From positions 377,501 through 441,500 of the forward strand of contig NC_088303.1 in NCBI RefSeq assembly GCF_032854445.1: 64,000 bases of DNA. The letters are read 5' to 3'. The notes below the pieces were generated by a model. That model was not told where the DNA came from. It saw only the letters and a list, made by a program, of their open reading frames with translations, and made no database searches. Below, piece after piece: positions 37,782-50,297 of this stretch. The first letter of the stretch is position 1, and every line of letters starts with the position of its first letter. The translations under genes were made by a program, and so were the position numbers. The DNA comes from Liolophura sinensis. Lineage: Eukaryota > Mollusca > Polyplacophora > Chitonida > Chitonidae.

Positions 37782-37984
37782 CTTCTCACAAATGCGGTCG
37801 ATGTGAGTTCAACTCATGCTGGTTTTCTCTCCAGCCGTAAGTGAGAAGGCCTTGCAACAACCTGCGGATGGTCGTGGGTTCCCCCCCGGGCTGTGCCCGG
37901 TTTCCTCCCACCACAATGCTGGCCGCCGTCGTATAAGTGGAATGTTCTTGAGCACGGCCTAAAAATTCAATCAAATAAATAAAT
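37782..37984 (+). mobile_element. Core-bearing SINE, copy 3 (5'-truncated)
   Basis: It begins just before the B-box region (AATGCGGTCGATGTGAGTTC), lacks the A-box half, keeps the core (CTGCGGATGGTCGTGGGTTC, CCACAATGCTGGCCGCCGTC) and ends ATTCAATCAAATAAATAAAT. The tail runs on into an AAAT-based microsatellite to 38052. Confidence 0.75.
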
Positions 37985-38052
37985 AAATCAATAAATAAAT
38001 AAATAAATCAATAAATAAATCGATAAATCAATAAATAAATCAATAAATAAAT
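37970..38052. repeat. AAAT/AATC microsatellite from SINE copy 3 tail
   Basis: AAATAAATAAATC variants continuing straight from the SINE end. Confidence 0.9.
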
Positions 38053-38169
38053 GAAGCAGAGCGCCAGAGATTCTGGGCACCCTGTATGTCAATATCTACT
38101 TACAAAAGACTCACTAAAAGAAGTAAGAGTTTCACTGAATTCGTAAACACTCGTGTAAATATATACAGA

Positions 38170-39300
38170 TTACAACATAGAGAGTAAAGCAGTGACAACA
38201 GTGTGATAGTAAATCGTCAGACGTAACGGATGAAATAAGTTTACAGCACAGAGAGTAAAACCAGAGCAGTGACCACAGTGTGATAGTTGACAAATGGTCA
38301 CACGTAACGGATGAAATAAGTTTACAGCACAGAGAGTAAAACCAGAGCAGTGACAACAGTGTGATAGTTGACAAATGGTCACACGTAACGGATGAAATAA
38401 GTTTACAGCACAGAGAGTAAACCAGAGCAGTGACCACAGTGTGATAGTTGACAAATGGTCACACGTAACGGATGAAATAAGGTTACAGCACAGAGAGTAA
38501 AACCAGAGCAGTGACAACAGTGTGATAGTTGACAAATGGTCACACGTAACCGGTGAAATAGGGTTACAGCACAGAGAGTAAAACCAGAGCAGTGACCACA
38601 GTGTGATAGTTGACAAATGGTCACACGTAACCGGTGAAATAAAACTACTGCACAGAGAGTAAAAGCAGAGCAGTGACAACAGTGTGATAGTTGACAAATG
38701 GTCACACGTAACCGGTGAAATAAGTTTACAGCACAGAGAGTAAAAACCAGAGCAGTGACCACAGTGTGATAGTTGACAAATGGTCACACGTAACCGGTGA
38801 AATAAGACTACTGCACAGAGAGTAAAACCAGAGCTGTGACAACAGTGTGATAGTTGACAAATGGTCACACGTAACCGGTGAAATAAGGTTACAGCACAGA
38901 GAGTAAAACCAGAGCAGTGACAACAGTGTGATAGTTGACAAATGGTCACACGTAACCGGTGAAATAAGGTTACAGCACAGAGAGTAAAACCAGAGCAGTG
39001 ACAACAGTGTGATAGTTGACAAATGGTCACACGTAACCGGTGAAATAAGGCTACTGCACAGAGAGTAAAACCAGAACAGTGACAACAGTGTGATAGTTGA
39101 CAAATGGTCACACGTAGCCGGTGAAATAAGACTACTGCACGGAGAGTAAAACCAGAGCAGTGATAACAGTGTGATAGTTGACAAATGGTCACACGTAACC
39201 GGTGAAATAAGGCTACAGCATAGAGAGTAAAACCAGAGCAGTGACAACAGTGTGATAGTTGACAAATGGTCACACATAACCGGTGAAATACGGCTACAGT
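38170..39300. repeat. 81-bp satellite, about 14 units
   Basis: Each unit is an AGAGAGTAAAACCAGAGCAG core plus GTGATAGTTGACAAATGG and TCACACGTAACCGGTGAAAT. The period is 27 codons, so the minus strand stays open for 500 codons; this is an artefact of the period. Units are highly homogeneous. Confidence 0.95.
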
Positions 39301-40257
39301 ATGGAGAGTAAAACCAGAGCATTGACGACAGTGTGATAGACGTACAACATAGAGACTAAAACCAGGGCAGCGACGAAAGTTTGATAGACGTACAACATAG
39401 AGAGTAAAAAAAGAACAGCGAGTACAGTGTGATAGACGTACAACATAGAGAGTAAAACCAGGGCGGCGAAAACAGTGTGATAGACGTACAGCATAGAGAG
39501 TAAAACTAGGGCAGCGATGACATACAGCATTGACAGACAGCATATAGAATAAAACCAGGGCAGTAACGACAGTGTGATAGACGTACAACATACAGAGTAA
39601 AACCAGAGTAGTGACGACAGTGAGACATACAGCATGCAGAGTAAAACCAGAGCAGCGAGGACAGTGTGACATACGTACTGCATAGAGAGTAAAACCAGAG
39701 CAGCCACGTCAGTGTGCAGCAACGACAGTTTGATAGACATACAGCATAGAGAGTAACACCAGAGCAGCGACGACAGTGTGATAGACGTACAGCATAGAGA
39801 GTAAAACCAGGGCAGCCACGACAGTGTGATAGACGTACAGCATGGAGAGTAAAAACAGGGCGGCGACGCCAGTGTGATAGACATACAGCATAGAGAGTAA
39901 AACCAGAGCAGCGACGACAGTGTGATAGACGTACATCATAGAGAGTAAACCATAGCAGCGACGACAGTGTGGTGGGCGTACAACATGGGAGTAACTAGGG
40001 CAGCGACGACAGGGTGACAGACGTACAGCATAGAGGGTAAAACTGGTGAAGCGACGACAGTCTGATAGACGTACAGCATAGAGAGTAAAACCAGGGCAAC
40101 CACGACAGTACGATAGACATATAGCATAGAGAGTAAAACCAGGTCAGCCACGACAGTGTGATAGACATACAGCATAGAGAGTAAAACCAGAGCAGCGACG
40201 AGAGTGTGCAGCAACGACAGTGTGATAGACGTACAGCACAGAGAGTGAAGTATGATA
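39301..40257. repeat. 48-bp satellite, about 20 units, sister to the 81-bp array
   Basis: Units share the AGAGAGTAAAACCAGAGCAG and GACGACAGTGTGATAGACGT parts with the 81-bp units but lack the 33-bp TGGTCACACGTAACC segment. Some units are shortened or fused. The last partial unit (40240-40275) again carries the 81-bp-type extension. Confidence 0.95.
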
Positions 40258-40600
40258 GTTGGCAAATTGTCACATATATTATATGTATGAAACTCGGCCT
40301 CTTGCCGAATTACTTCGGGTTTCATCCCGACTGTTGGGTGTAAGTTGAAACCTACGCGACCCAAGTTGTGCACTATGAGTTAAGCAGGATTGGATTAGGG
40401 AAAAAAATGCATTGATGTTAGTGAGCAAATTTATTAAATGCCAATTATATACAAATACTCAAACTGCTGTGATTTCATCACACTTAATACACGTGTATAG
40501 ACGTGATACCAGATATTTGTATACCAATAATTTGGATAGCTGTTTCCAGTGTGACAGTAACACAGAGTTCAGCAAATTCCGTGTATTTCATTCCGCTCGT
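40258..40600. repeat. Dispersed satellite-carrying element, copy C, segment beyond the array
   Basis: It directly follows the 48-bp array. The part 40430-40500 (ACTCAAACTGCTGTGATTTC, TCATCACACTTAATA) aligns with the middle of copies A and B. Sequence between 40280 and 40400 is unique to this copy. Confidence 0.45.
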
Positions 40601-40965
40601 TGTGACATCTGAAACTTTCCATGGGTATAATGACAGTTTTAAGTCAAAAATTAGAAAAAGGGATTTTAAGTAATTGAACTGAGGATGAATTCTGGGCTGT
40701 CGCCGAAGACTGTAATGTTGTACTATACGCAAAAATGACAATCTACTATTGTTTATCACACTTATGACACGTTGCGTACATCCATACCGAGGCAACATTC
40801 TAAAGAGTTATTGGGCTTATTCTCAACGATAACAGAGAGCTACCTTGACAAAATTAACAAAAACTTCCAAAGAAATAAGAGAGTACGTGCATAAAGTAAC
40901 TCTAGGTTATCACTCAGCTTTCGATGACTTAACAGCAAGATGAATGCTGTTGAGGTAAGTTGAGT

Positions 40966-41482
40966 GTTCGTCCACACTACAAATCAGATGGGTCAACCTT
41001 GTCCAACACTGTTGACGTGAGTTGAACGATGTTGAGCTGTGTTTTCCTTTTTTTTAATAAATTGGAGGGAAATCTCCATATTTTCTCTCCAGTGCATGCG
41101 TAACAATGGCGAGCAGCCGGAAGAATCGTTTCATGGGTTTATCTGCTGCGCTTATTGCCATGGCTGTGCGGCGTAGAAGGCGTTTCAGCACGAGACGAGT
41201 TTCTCTCTTTTGTCGCCATTTTGACCAGCTCATGTGCTTTACGGGGTCACTTTATTTCTACACGCCCGCTGACTGGCTGCTTTCACTCAACTTCACTCAA
41301 CTTGACAAAAAATACTCATGCACATTTCCGATTCAACCGTGTTGGATAGTGTTGAGTGTTGTTGAACGAAGTTGAGGGGCCCGTCCAGACTACTCAACGC
41401 GTCTCAACTTGTTCACTCAACTTTAAGTTGACTCTTGTTGAGTAAACAAAAGTTGAGTGATGTTGGATAGTCTGGACGGGGC
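40966..41482. mobile_element. Degenerate Harbinger-like non-autonomous element with a palindromic right end
   Basis: The right end is a 104-bp palindrome, 41379-41482, with arms GGCCCGTCCAGACTACTC and, reversed, GCCCCGTCCAGACTATCC. The left boundary carries a related GTTCGTCCACACTAC. The interior is rich in GTTGAGT/ACTCAAC motifs. A frame at 41106-41375 (89 residues) holds AVRRRRRFSTRR near its start, reminiscent of the arginine run at the N terminus of many PIF/Harbinger nucleases, but no catalytic domain follows. No clean TWA duplication was found, so the family is uncertain. Confidence 0.4.
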
Positions 41483-41914
41483 TTTAATCAGACCAGTATT
41501 CAAATCGTGCACCATGCTGGTTTAGAAGATGTCCAAATCAAAAATATGCGTCCCTGGTGCGCGTCGGTTCAATCGTTCATATATGTTCAACGTGGCGAAT
41601 TTAACATGATGTATTGAAAATCGCGGTGTCACCGGTTATAATAACCGAAATTAGACAGAATTATGGAGCGATTGTTTTCAAAGTGGATGTCAATAAGCTC
41701 TCGTGTATAACGTTTAAGAATAGCACTGCATGAAAACGGAAGTGGTATTAGAGATGATGTAGAAGAAGTGCACTCATCGTTAATGTATGTTAGGAACTCG
41801 TGCGCAAGCTTGAGCGCATGCCCAATTGGGGGTATTCTTTTACAAACTTGTGCTCATGTGCACTTTGGAATAGTTTCCTTTCCCCACAAGAAATTGAATT
41901 TTTATTCAGTTTCT

Positions 41915-42480
41915 ACTTATACACCTATACACTTATACACCTATACACTAATACACCTACACACCTATACACCTATACACTCATACACCTATACACCTAT
42001 ACACCTATACACCTGTACACCTATACACTAATACAGTTATACACTTGTACACCCATGTACCTTAACACTTTACGCTTATACACTTGTAAACTTATACATT
42101 TTTACACCGATACACTAATACACATATACACTCACACACCTATACATCTATACACTTGTACACCTATATTCTTATTCACCTATACACCTATACACCTATA
42201 CACTTATTTACTAATACACCTGTACACTTATACAATTATAAACCTATACACTAACACACCTATACACTAACATACCTATATACTTATACATTTATACGAT
42301 TATACACTTATATACTATAACACATATACACCTATACCCTTATACAGTATAGACTTATACACCTATACACCTATACACTTATACACTCATACACATATAC
42401 ACCTATACACTATAGACTTATACACCTATACACCGATCTACCTATACACTTATGCACCTATACACCTATACACTTATACA
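41915..42480. repeat. 8-bp minisatellite (TACACCTA/TACACTTA), left part
   Basis: Units TATACACC and TATACACT alternate with many variants. The tract is interrupted by SINE copy 4. Confidence 0.9.
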
Positions 42481-42705
42481 GGGGGCCAGCATTATGACCC
42501 AGGAGTCTCTCACCAATGCGGTTGCTGTTCAAGTCCAGCTCATGCTGGCTTCCTCACCGGCCGTACATGGGAAGGTCTGTCATCAACCTGCGGATGGTCG
42601 TGGGTTTCCCCCGGGCTCTGCCCGGTTTCCATCCACCATAATGGTGACCGCCGTCGTATAAGTGAAATATTCTTGAGTACGGCGTAAAACACCAATCAAA
42701 TAAAT
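42481..42705 (+). mobile_element. Core-bearing SINE, copy 4, inserted in an 8-bp minisatellite
   Basis: The body from ACCCAGGAGTCTCTCACC to ACACCAATCAAATAAAT matches the other copies, but the tRNA A-box half is gone. The first bases (GGCCAGCATTATG) equal a piece of the same SINE's core in the opposite orientation, joined at ATG. That suggests a template switch or fold-back at insertion. The same 8-bp tandem repeat lies on both sides. Confidence 0.75.
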
Positions 42706-42838
42706 ATACACTTATACACCTATACACTTATTCACCTATAAACCTATACACTTGTACACCTATACACTTATACACCTGTGCATTTGTACACCTGTACACT
42801 TATACACCTATACACTTGTACACCTACACACCTACACA
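42706..42838. repeat. 8-bp minisatellite, right part
   Basis: Continuation of the TATACACC/TATACACT tract after the SINE. Confidence 0.9.
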
Positions 42839-42931
42839 CGTAAACAAATGTTACTGTTGAATGCTTGTCAAGAATGTCCACTATATTAACCCCGCAGGTC
42901 AATAGGAGCAAAACCGAATAACATTGTATAG

Positions 42932-43165
<234 letters not shown>

Positions 43166-43687
43166 ATATCTCAGTAAAAGAGTTATCAGTGAACACTTAA
43201 TATGTCAGTTTTTGAATATAGCACATATGCTACAAATGTCTTTATTAATATATCACCATGAGAGACGTAAATACCTATGTATAAGACTTCATTGGTCTCG
43301 ATGTACTCAAAATGTTGTCTTACATTTGTAATGAACAGTTGCTATATGTGATGCCGTAAGGACGCAAAGAATCTTCTTCAGGCGCGCAAGTTTAATTAGT
43401 ATCACAATACCGTATACACAGTTTACTAAGTATGCTATTTAAAGGCATGTCGTGAATGAAAAATCAGCAAGTACTGAAGTTGTTCTGTGAAGTTGACTCT
43501 GCATATTTACTCAATCGAAAGATTCATTCACATTTGTCAATAAAGGCACGAATTAATTTGAAAATAAAAAAACAAAAACAATTTATCGAACCTTAGTCTG
43601 AACGAAAACAAAAAGTTTTGAATTATCCGCCCACAAACATGTAGCTGAATTAAAATTTCAATACACGTTCATTCTCTCTTGTTGTAT

Positions 43688-43808
43688 GGGCCTCCTTGGC
43701 CGAGGTGTTTAGCGTGCCGGCGCGGTGGCATGGCCCAAAGGGGTATCACCTATGCGGTCGTTGTGAGTCCAAGTCCAGCTCATGCTGGCTTCCTCTCTGG
43801 CCGCATAC
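43688..43808 (+). mobile_element. Core-bearing SINE, copy 5, 5' half (split by a DNA element)
   Basis: It starts GGGCCTCCTTGGCCGAGGTG, has the B-box region GTTGTGAGTCCAAGTCCAGC and CATGCTGGCTTCCTCTCTGG, and stops inside the core at GGCCGCATAC. The missing half resumes at 44262. Confidence 0.75.
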
Positions 43809-44261
43809 GGACACAGACCCCCATTACAACTTCCGTTTTTCAGTAGGGACGATTGTAGTTCTGTGTATTTTAGGGTGTAAAGTCTTTTTTTGCTGCCAGC
43901 CTGCCGTTTTTGGTGTACAGGTGCATGTTTGGTATCAAAATGATGGAAATTGTCTAAGCTTTGGGCAGGTATGAGTTTTAATGGTGAAAGTTTGAAATTC
44001 TGGGCGAGAGGACACAAGGAGACAGGTGGTGATGAGGCCGCGAGTGACGTCCCCTTGGCGTTGCTAGGCACCCCTCCCAGCTGCCGGCATGGAAAGGTCC
44101 AGATTTTGACGGTCAACCTATGTCAAGATTTTTACAGCTTCTTTCTCACAGGCTGGGCCAGGTATGCACCAAAGCTTATTGGCCTCGGAATGTTTGGGAC
44201 TGAGCTACAGCGCTAAACGTTAACATTGTCGCTTATGGAAAACTAATGGGGGTCTGTGGCC
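43809..44261. mobile_element. 453-bp non-autonomous DNA transposon inside SINE copy 5
   Basis: The 18-bp terminal inverted repeats are GGACACAGACCCCCATTA at the left and, read in reverse complement, GGCCACAGACCCCCATTA at the right (17 of 18 match). A 4-bp direct repeat ATAC flanks it (43805-43808 and 44262-44265). Removing the element and one ATAC restores a continuous SINE core. The interior has open frames of up to about 90 codons with no recognisable domain, so it is MITE-like. The superfamily is not clear; the 4-bp duplication is unlike the 2-bp of mariner and 8-bp of hAT. Confidence 0.7.
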
Positions 44262-44401
44262 ATACGTGGAAAGGTCACAACCGTTTGGATATTTGTGGAT
44301 TTTCTTCGGGCTCAGCCTGGTTTCCTCCCATCATAATGCTGATCGCTGTGTTATAAGTGGAATATTCTTGAGTGTGGTGTAAAACTCCAATCAAATAAAT
44401 A
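44262..44401 (+). mobile_element. Core-bearing SINE, copy 5, 3' half
   Basis: It resumes with ATACGTGGAAAGGTC, then a diverged core (TCGGGCTCAGCCTGGTTTCC, CATAATGCTGATCGC) and the end AAAACTCCAATCAAATAAAT. Divergence from the other copies suggests an old insertion. Confidence 0.75.
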
Positions 44402-47400
44402 ACTAATTAACCTACAGGTTGGTGACATGATAATCCCCAATTCATGCAGTCTGTGGAAAACTGCTCCCATTGTTAACTGCATATAAAGCTGGGAGTGTGT
44501 CGGTTCTTGATTACATTACTGAGCATGCAAATAATGAAAGATTTGTAGAAAAGATAAAGCTATACATACATCTGCTTTCTGCACACTAGTATATGATATT
44601 AGCCCGAGACCTGGGTCACAGGGTGACTTACACATACTGAAACGCCGAACCGCTGGTCACCCTTAGCCTGAGAGTTATGTGGACCCGATTGCGGTATTAT
44701 GCTTACAAAGAGCTAACCCTCGTTCAATTCCGATGCATGCGCGTTAGGTTCGTCCTGACCACACATATAGCACGGCAATTCCGGAAACTAAAATATTTAC
44801 GCACATTTTGTCACAACCGTTACTTGCATTTAATGTTTCTAAAAACATGCAGCGGTTGACCTATCCGTGAAATTTAGAATGGAAGGGGTGCCGAAGATAA
44901 TCCCCTTTTTACTGCAAACTTAATTTGACACTTCGCACAAATTGCGGGGTCCGTCATTCTGCTCCATAGCCTTCAGACTATTGCAAATTCTGGCCTCCGC
45001 AATCACGTGGCTTTCTGTCTGTCAGAACTGACAGCCAGCTGATCAAAACATAGGGACGTGGTGAAAGGTCAACCACGCATGCGCGTCGAGCAACACCTAT
45101 TAGGTAACGATGCCGGAACGACATGTGAGCGTAAGTCCCAACTGTGAACTATCTTGGAATTACCGACATTAAAGGCGACAGAATGTGGCAAAAATTGGCA
45201 AAGGAACATAGAATGTCTTGGTGAACATAATTTATTGGAGTTTGGCCTGGTAAATGCTTGTATTCGTTCATTTTACACAACTATTTATGGCGCGGATTTT
45301 CTGCGCGCAAAGCCGATTTTAAATAACACTATTTTAACGTAGATGACTCCTCGGCTTTGAACTACGTCCAACCCCCTTGTTGAAAGATCACTGCCGAGAT
45401 CCTTGGCTATATGATATATACCGGTACCATGCCTGGAGAATTGACTGATTTGGCTGATTTAGGGTGAAATTGCTTTATCTCGATGACCTAATCAATAACT
45501 ATAACTCTTGTCGATTTAATGTTGGAGACATTTAATTTGAATATCCTCTGTATAGATAATATCGATTTCGGAACATTATTCGTTAATTTTTATATAGGTT
45601 ATTTGCATTATGTACTGAATTAAATATTACGTTCAGATGTATTTTCTGTCTATATATTTTTTGGAATGGTTTTGAAGAAGTTCGAAAATTTTTACAAGAA
45701 AGGTTTGAATGAATTTCGGTGGAATTCTATTGTCAAAATGTAGACACGCTGTCATTATTGAATAAAAGTGATTAACGATTCACCTGATAAGGTGACAACC
45801 TGACCTCGACGATGAAAACAAAATATGCACTGTATAGACAACGGAGGAGAGGCAGCTGAAAAATACCGCGTATGTGCACGTGCGGCAAGTCACATGACTA
45901 CCAGGTGAAATCAAGTTAAATTTAAAAATCATCAAAAGAGGATTTAAATAATACTGAGATAAGATCTAAATATCGCGGATAAAGGCGTATTCCTACTCAT
46001 CCATTCTCCTATCTGCAGTCACTTGTCAGTATACCCCTTAATTTACCGGGGCCCCCTGGTGTAGAACCCTCACTACTAACCCAGTGTATGAAGCCTTAAA
46101 CACAACCGCGTAGGGACGCCTTTCTTTATCAGCCGCAGAAAACTCCCGTTTCCTACTTTTTATGTGCGTGAATGCACGAGGAGGCGCGTGTGCCTAAACT
46201 GGTAGCCACAAACCTGGCTATTGTAGACGGTATAGCGATATGATAAAGGTCTTGGGAGAGACCTCGTGCCGAATTAAAATGAAATTGTGTGTGAAACGAC
46301 CCGTTCAAAAGAGGTTTTCAATATTCATAATGCTTTCTGTCAGCTCTCCTTTGTGGCTTGTGACCCTTGAGGGCTGCAGGTGCCCGTCGCGCGCCCCTCG
46401 CGCCGTGTCGACAGGTGCTCGCTTCCAGCCGCCCGGATTCCTCTAGACCGCTCCTCGACTACAATAGCAGACTACGGCAGGAAAGCGAGTTTAGAGAATT
46501 TTAACAATTGTCAACTGGTCTTTTTCCATCACGGCTCAATGGTTACAAGCTGAGGGTCAACAATGCTCACAACCGATTTGAAGAGGAAATCAGAACACAG
46601 GAAAACATCTTCTCCGAATTTATTTTAATTTCTTCTTTTATCATCACATAATGTTTGCGTTTTTGTTAATATCCAAAAATATACTGAAAGCTACATGTGT
46701 ACTTATCTGGCCTATTGAAAAGTTTGAAATTGTCCGTAGATCAGCAAAAATTTCTTTTTTTAGTATTTCATCAAGGAAACACCTCAAATGTGATTGCATG
46801 CACTTTTATTAGATTACAACTTTTTTGTACGTAAAGCTTACTATCTTTTATGAAAGATGAATACAGGAGCTATATATTTTTCCAAAGGCCTTGAATGTTA
46901 TTAAAAAGAAACTCCAACTAGAAATGGTTATGTGTGTGTGTATATTTGTTCTTTGTTTATTTTATTATCATTGTGATGCTCATTTAAAGACTGGCTAAAG
47001 TTTGCATATATATGTTTGTCAGTGCAAGCGAATAAATCTTCTTTCGTTCTACACAGTACAAATATACATTATTACAGCATGGACCCTTGTTGTGTCTACC
47101 GGAAATGGCGATACTGAGTCGAAACTGTAGGCTGAATACATCAAGCCTGATATAGCCATACTGTCTGGTGTTAATGTATACAGATGTCGACAGGGCAATA
47201 TATAGGAGACGGATCCAGGTATCAGTCATAAAAGAAACACGTCATGCAGGCTGTGTGCTTTAAAGAAAGAAAGGGATTGATTGAACTTTCTTAACGCTGC
47301 AAATTTGCGGTAAAGCGCGGGAGACAAAAAAGCGCTTGTGTTTAACTTTGTGTCGGCTCTTCATTTCTCCAGGTATTTCCACAGGTGTTGACGTTTTTCT

Positions 47401-49664
47401 GGAAGCCCCTGATAGGTGTGAGACACTGACTTTCAGCCTCCGAAATCCAGCAAAAAGTCTCCCTAATGCACGGGCATATATCTGCGGATTGGAGTGGCCA
47501 TGAAAAACAAGCAAATGTTGGGCAGGTTTTAAACCACCATTGTTACTGCATTCAGAGGCAAGGCTGTGAATTGTCGTCGGATTATCTCTCGGAAGGTTTG
47601 GCGTGTTGGACATATCGGGTGTGCAGAATGGCAAGTGAGGAGCAGCTATTTACAGGTAAAGTGGTCGCCATGGTATCAGGCAGACATCAACCACGGGAGG
47701 AAAATGACGCAACATGCGTGATTCTCCTGTGAAACCAATGTTAATTGATTAATAGCGCATAACTTAGGAGAGATAACATGTGTTACCTACCGCAAGCGTT
47801 ACTTAAGCACAGTTAAGATTATTTTCATTTAGATTACATGCAACATAAATAAAAAGCACATAGTTCTGTTTATGTGTACATAATTAAAGACATCAGCATG
47901 GCAAGATCAGACATGGCTATCAATATAAAACACTCAAACCGACAATATTTTTTTTTAAATGTCAGGTTTTATTTCGTTGACAAACAAGAAACTATATAGA
48001 TACAAGAAACTATATAGATATAAACTATAAGAAACAACTGAAGCTATATATTAATATAAAATCCAGATATTGTTTCCGATGGCGTATTAGTGATATAATT
48101 GTAAATTAACTGAATTATTAATAATTAAACTGTCTGTTATTTTGTGTTATGAAGTTTTGCTTACAGTATCGGTCTTCGATCGTGCAGTATGTTCTGACTG
48201 TGAAGAAAGGTCTTGCGCTGATATGATTTGTACGTAACTTGTGTTGCTGTGTGTCTACGTGCGTATGCGTTGGATTAACATCCCTCTACAAAACGTGGGT
48301 AGAAGTAATAATCTAGACATAATCTTCTCTACTCCCGGTGACAACAGGAGCGCTGACTTGTGAACTGATTTGATCTATAATATTTCATCAGACTGACCTG
48401 TGGTCATCTGTCTGCTCTTTGTCTCCAGTCAGTCATCCACTTGTCGTGGTGACACCATATTTAACACCGATGACAATTCACAATGACCTGGTTTGTTGGA
48501 CAGGATTATAACATTATCCACAAACCTTGACGTCCCGTAAGGTGGTAAACCTAACGTCATGTCAGAGTATGAACGTCCCGACAACTTGTCTCTAATCTGA
48601 CTTAATACAAAACGGCTCGTCTCATTTATTCTTTAAAGCGAGGTTTATGGGCAGTAAATACGCTTCTGTTGATACAAAATCTATTCCATCGCCCCCTGAT
48701 GAGCGGTGACTGATCCTTTTCAAAGGTGGCAAATAGCCGGACCTGGAGATAGGACTTTGAAGAGCCGGTCGGGCCGGGCAGGTATGACCCCGATGGGAGA
48801 CATTCTGGTCTGCTATTCACCGTTTTGTCTAGTAAGGCCAGTCTCCTGGCTTCGGACTCTGACGGTTGCCTGGTCGCTTGACTCTTACTTCGTCCGCTGA
48901 CCTCGCATTTCTCCTCCAAGCACGTTTAATACATAAGATAACAATCAGGTGCATTCAGAACTACCCACACTATAACAATGCATTCCGTCCATGGCCGAGG
49001 CACTGTTTACCCGATGCCGTGTCCGCATATCCCCACGTCCCGTATGCAGAAGAGGAGATCTTCACAGTTCCTCGAAACTATACAGTCGGATTGCCCCGAC
49101 AATTACGCCCTATCAAACTTGGATGACGATCAAACAGGTCTCCTCGTTCCGCGAGATGCCGACTCGTTACTCCCTAAGCTTTATCCTGTATACTGACACG
49201 AGACTGACGAGGTCCCTGCCCTTCCTTATCCCACCCCCTCATGCACAGTACGGCCCACAGCCTTTTCAAATCATATACCGAAAGTAAAGAATCAAAAACC
49301 ATGCACAACAGTTAAAGCTTCACATCGGAAAAAGAAATAGGTTTACTCGCTGTATCCAGTTTGCTTCACACGTCGACCTGACGTACAGTTTGTCTCGAGA
49401 AGTTCCGAACAGACACTTGCCTTCGTTTTCTTATAATTGAGTACGATGAGGCATACCGGGATGCCATGTCTGGCCAATAAACTAATAGAGACACTACCCG
49501 TGTATATATAACACGTGACACTTGTTTTACAGTAATATCTGTTTACCGATCTACGCCAGTACGATAAAAACACACGTTTAAAAAATTTAACACCAGTCGT
49601 ACTGTGCTTTACTGTGTCTATCCATTCTTGTGCTAAAAGGGTGAATAAAGAGGTATTGCCAAGA
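44402..49664. other. Intergenic, no supported gene
   Basis: Includes AT-rich stretches (45.5-45.7, 46.6-46.9 and 47.9-48.1 kb) and a short GAAACTATATAGATA repeat near 48000. The longest frame is 124 codons (47260-47634, minus) with no domain. Confidence 0.4.
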
Positions 49665-50297
49665 GGTATCTGTACCAATATGCATGATTGGGGTAAATAT
49701 ACAGACACTGCCAAACTAGTGTGAGACTGTGATATTTGTCTGTACCGATATGAGTGATTGGGGTAAATATACAGACACTGCCAAACTAGTGTGAGACTGT
49801 GATACCTGTCTATACTGACATGAGTGATTGGGGTAAGTATACAGACACTGCCAAACTAGTGTGAGACTGTGATACCTGTCTGTACCGGTTTGAGTGGTTG
49901 GGGTAAATATACAGACACTGCCAAACTAGTGTGAGGCTGTGATATCTGTCTGTACTGATATGAGTGATAGGGCTAAATATACAGACACTGCCAAACTAGT
50001 GTGAGGCTGTGAGATCTGTCTGTACCGGTATGAGTGATTGGGGTAAATATACAGACACTGTCAAACTGGTGTGAGACTGTGAGATCTGTCTGTACCGATA
50101 TGAGTGATTGGGGTAAATACACAGACACTGCCAAACTAGTGTGAGACTGTGAGATCTGTCTGTACCGATATGAGTGATTGGGGTAAGTATACAGACACTG
50201 CCAAACTAGTGTGAGACTGTGAGATCTGTCTGTTCCGGTATGAGTGATTGGGGTAAATATACGGACACTGCCAAACTAGTGTGAGGCTGTGAGATCT
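49665..50297. repeat. 70-bp minisatellite, about 9 units
   Basis: Units contain TATGAGTGATTGGGGTAAAT and CACTGCCAAACTAGTGTGAG; highly homogeneous. A degenerate half unit follows near 50345. Confidence 0.95.

Noticed and set aside
38170-39672. A 500-codon open frame on the minus strand, the longest in the window
   Set aside because: It is the translation of the 81-bp and 48-bp satellites, whose periods are multiples of three. Overlapping frames on the same array are open too, and the protein is just a 27-residue repeat.
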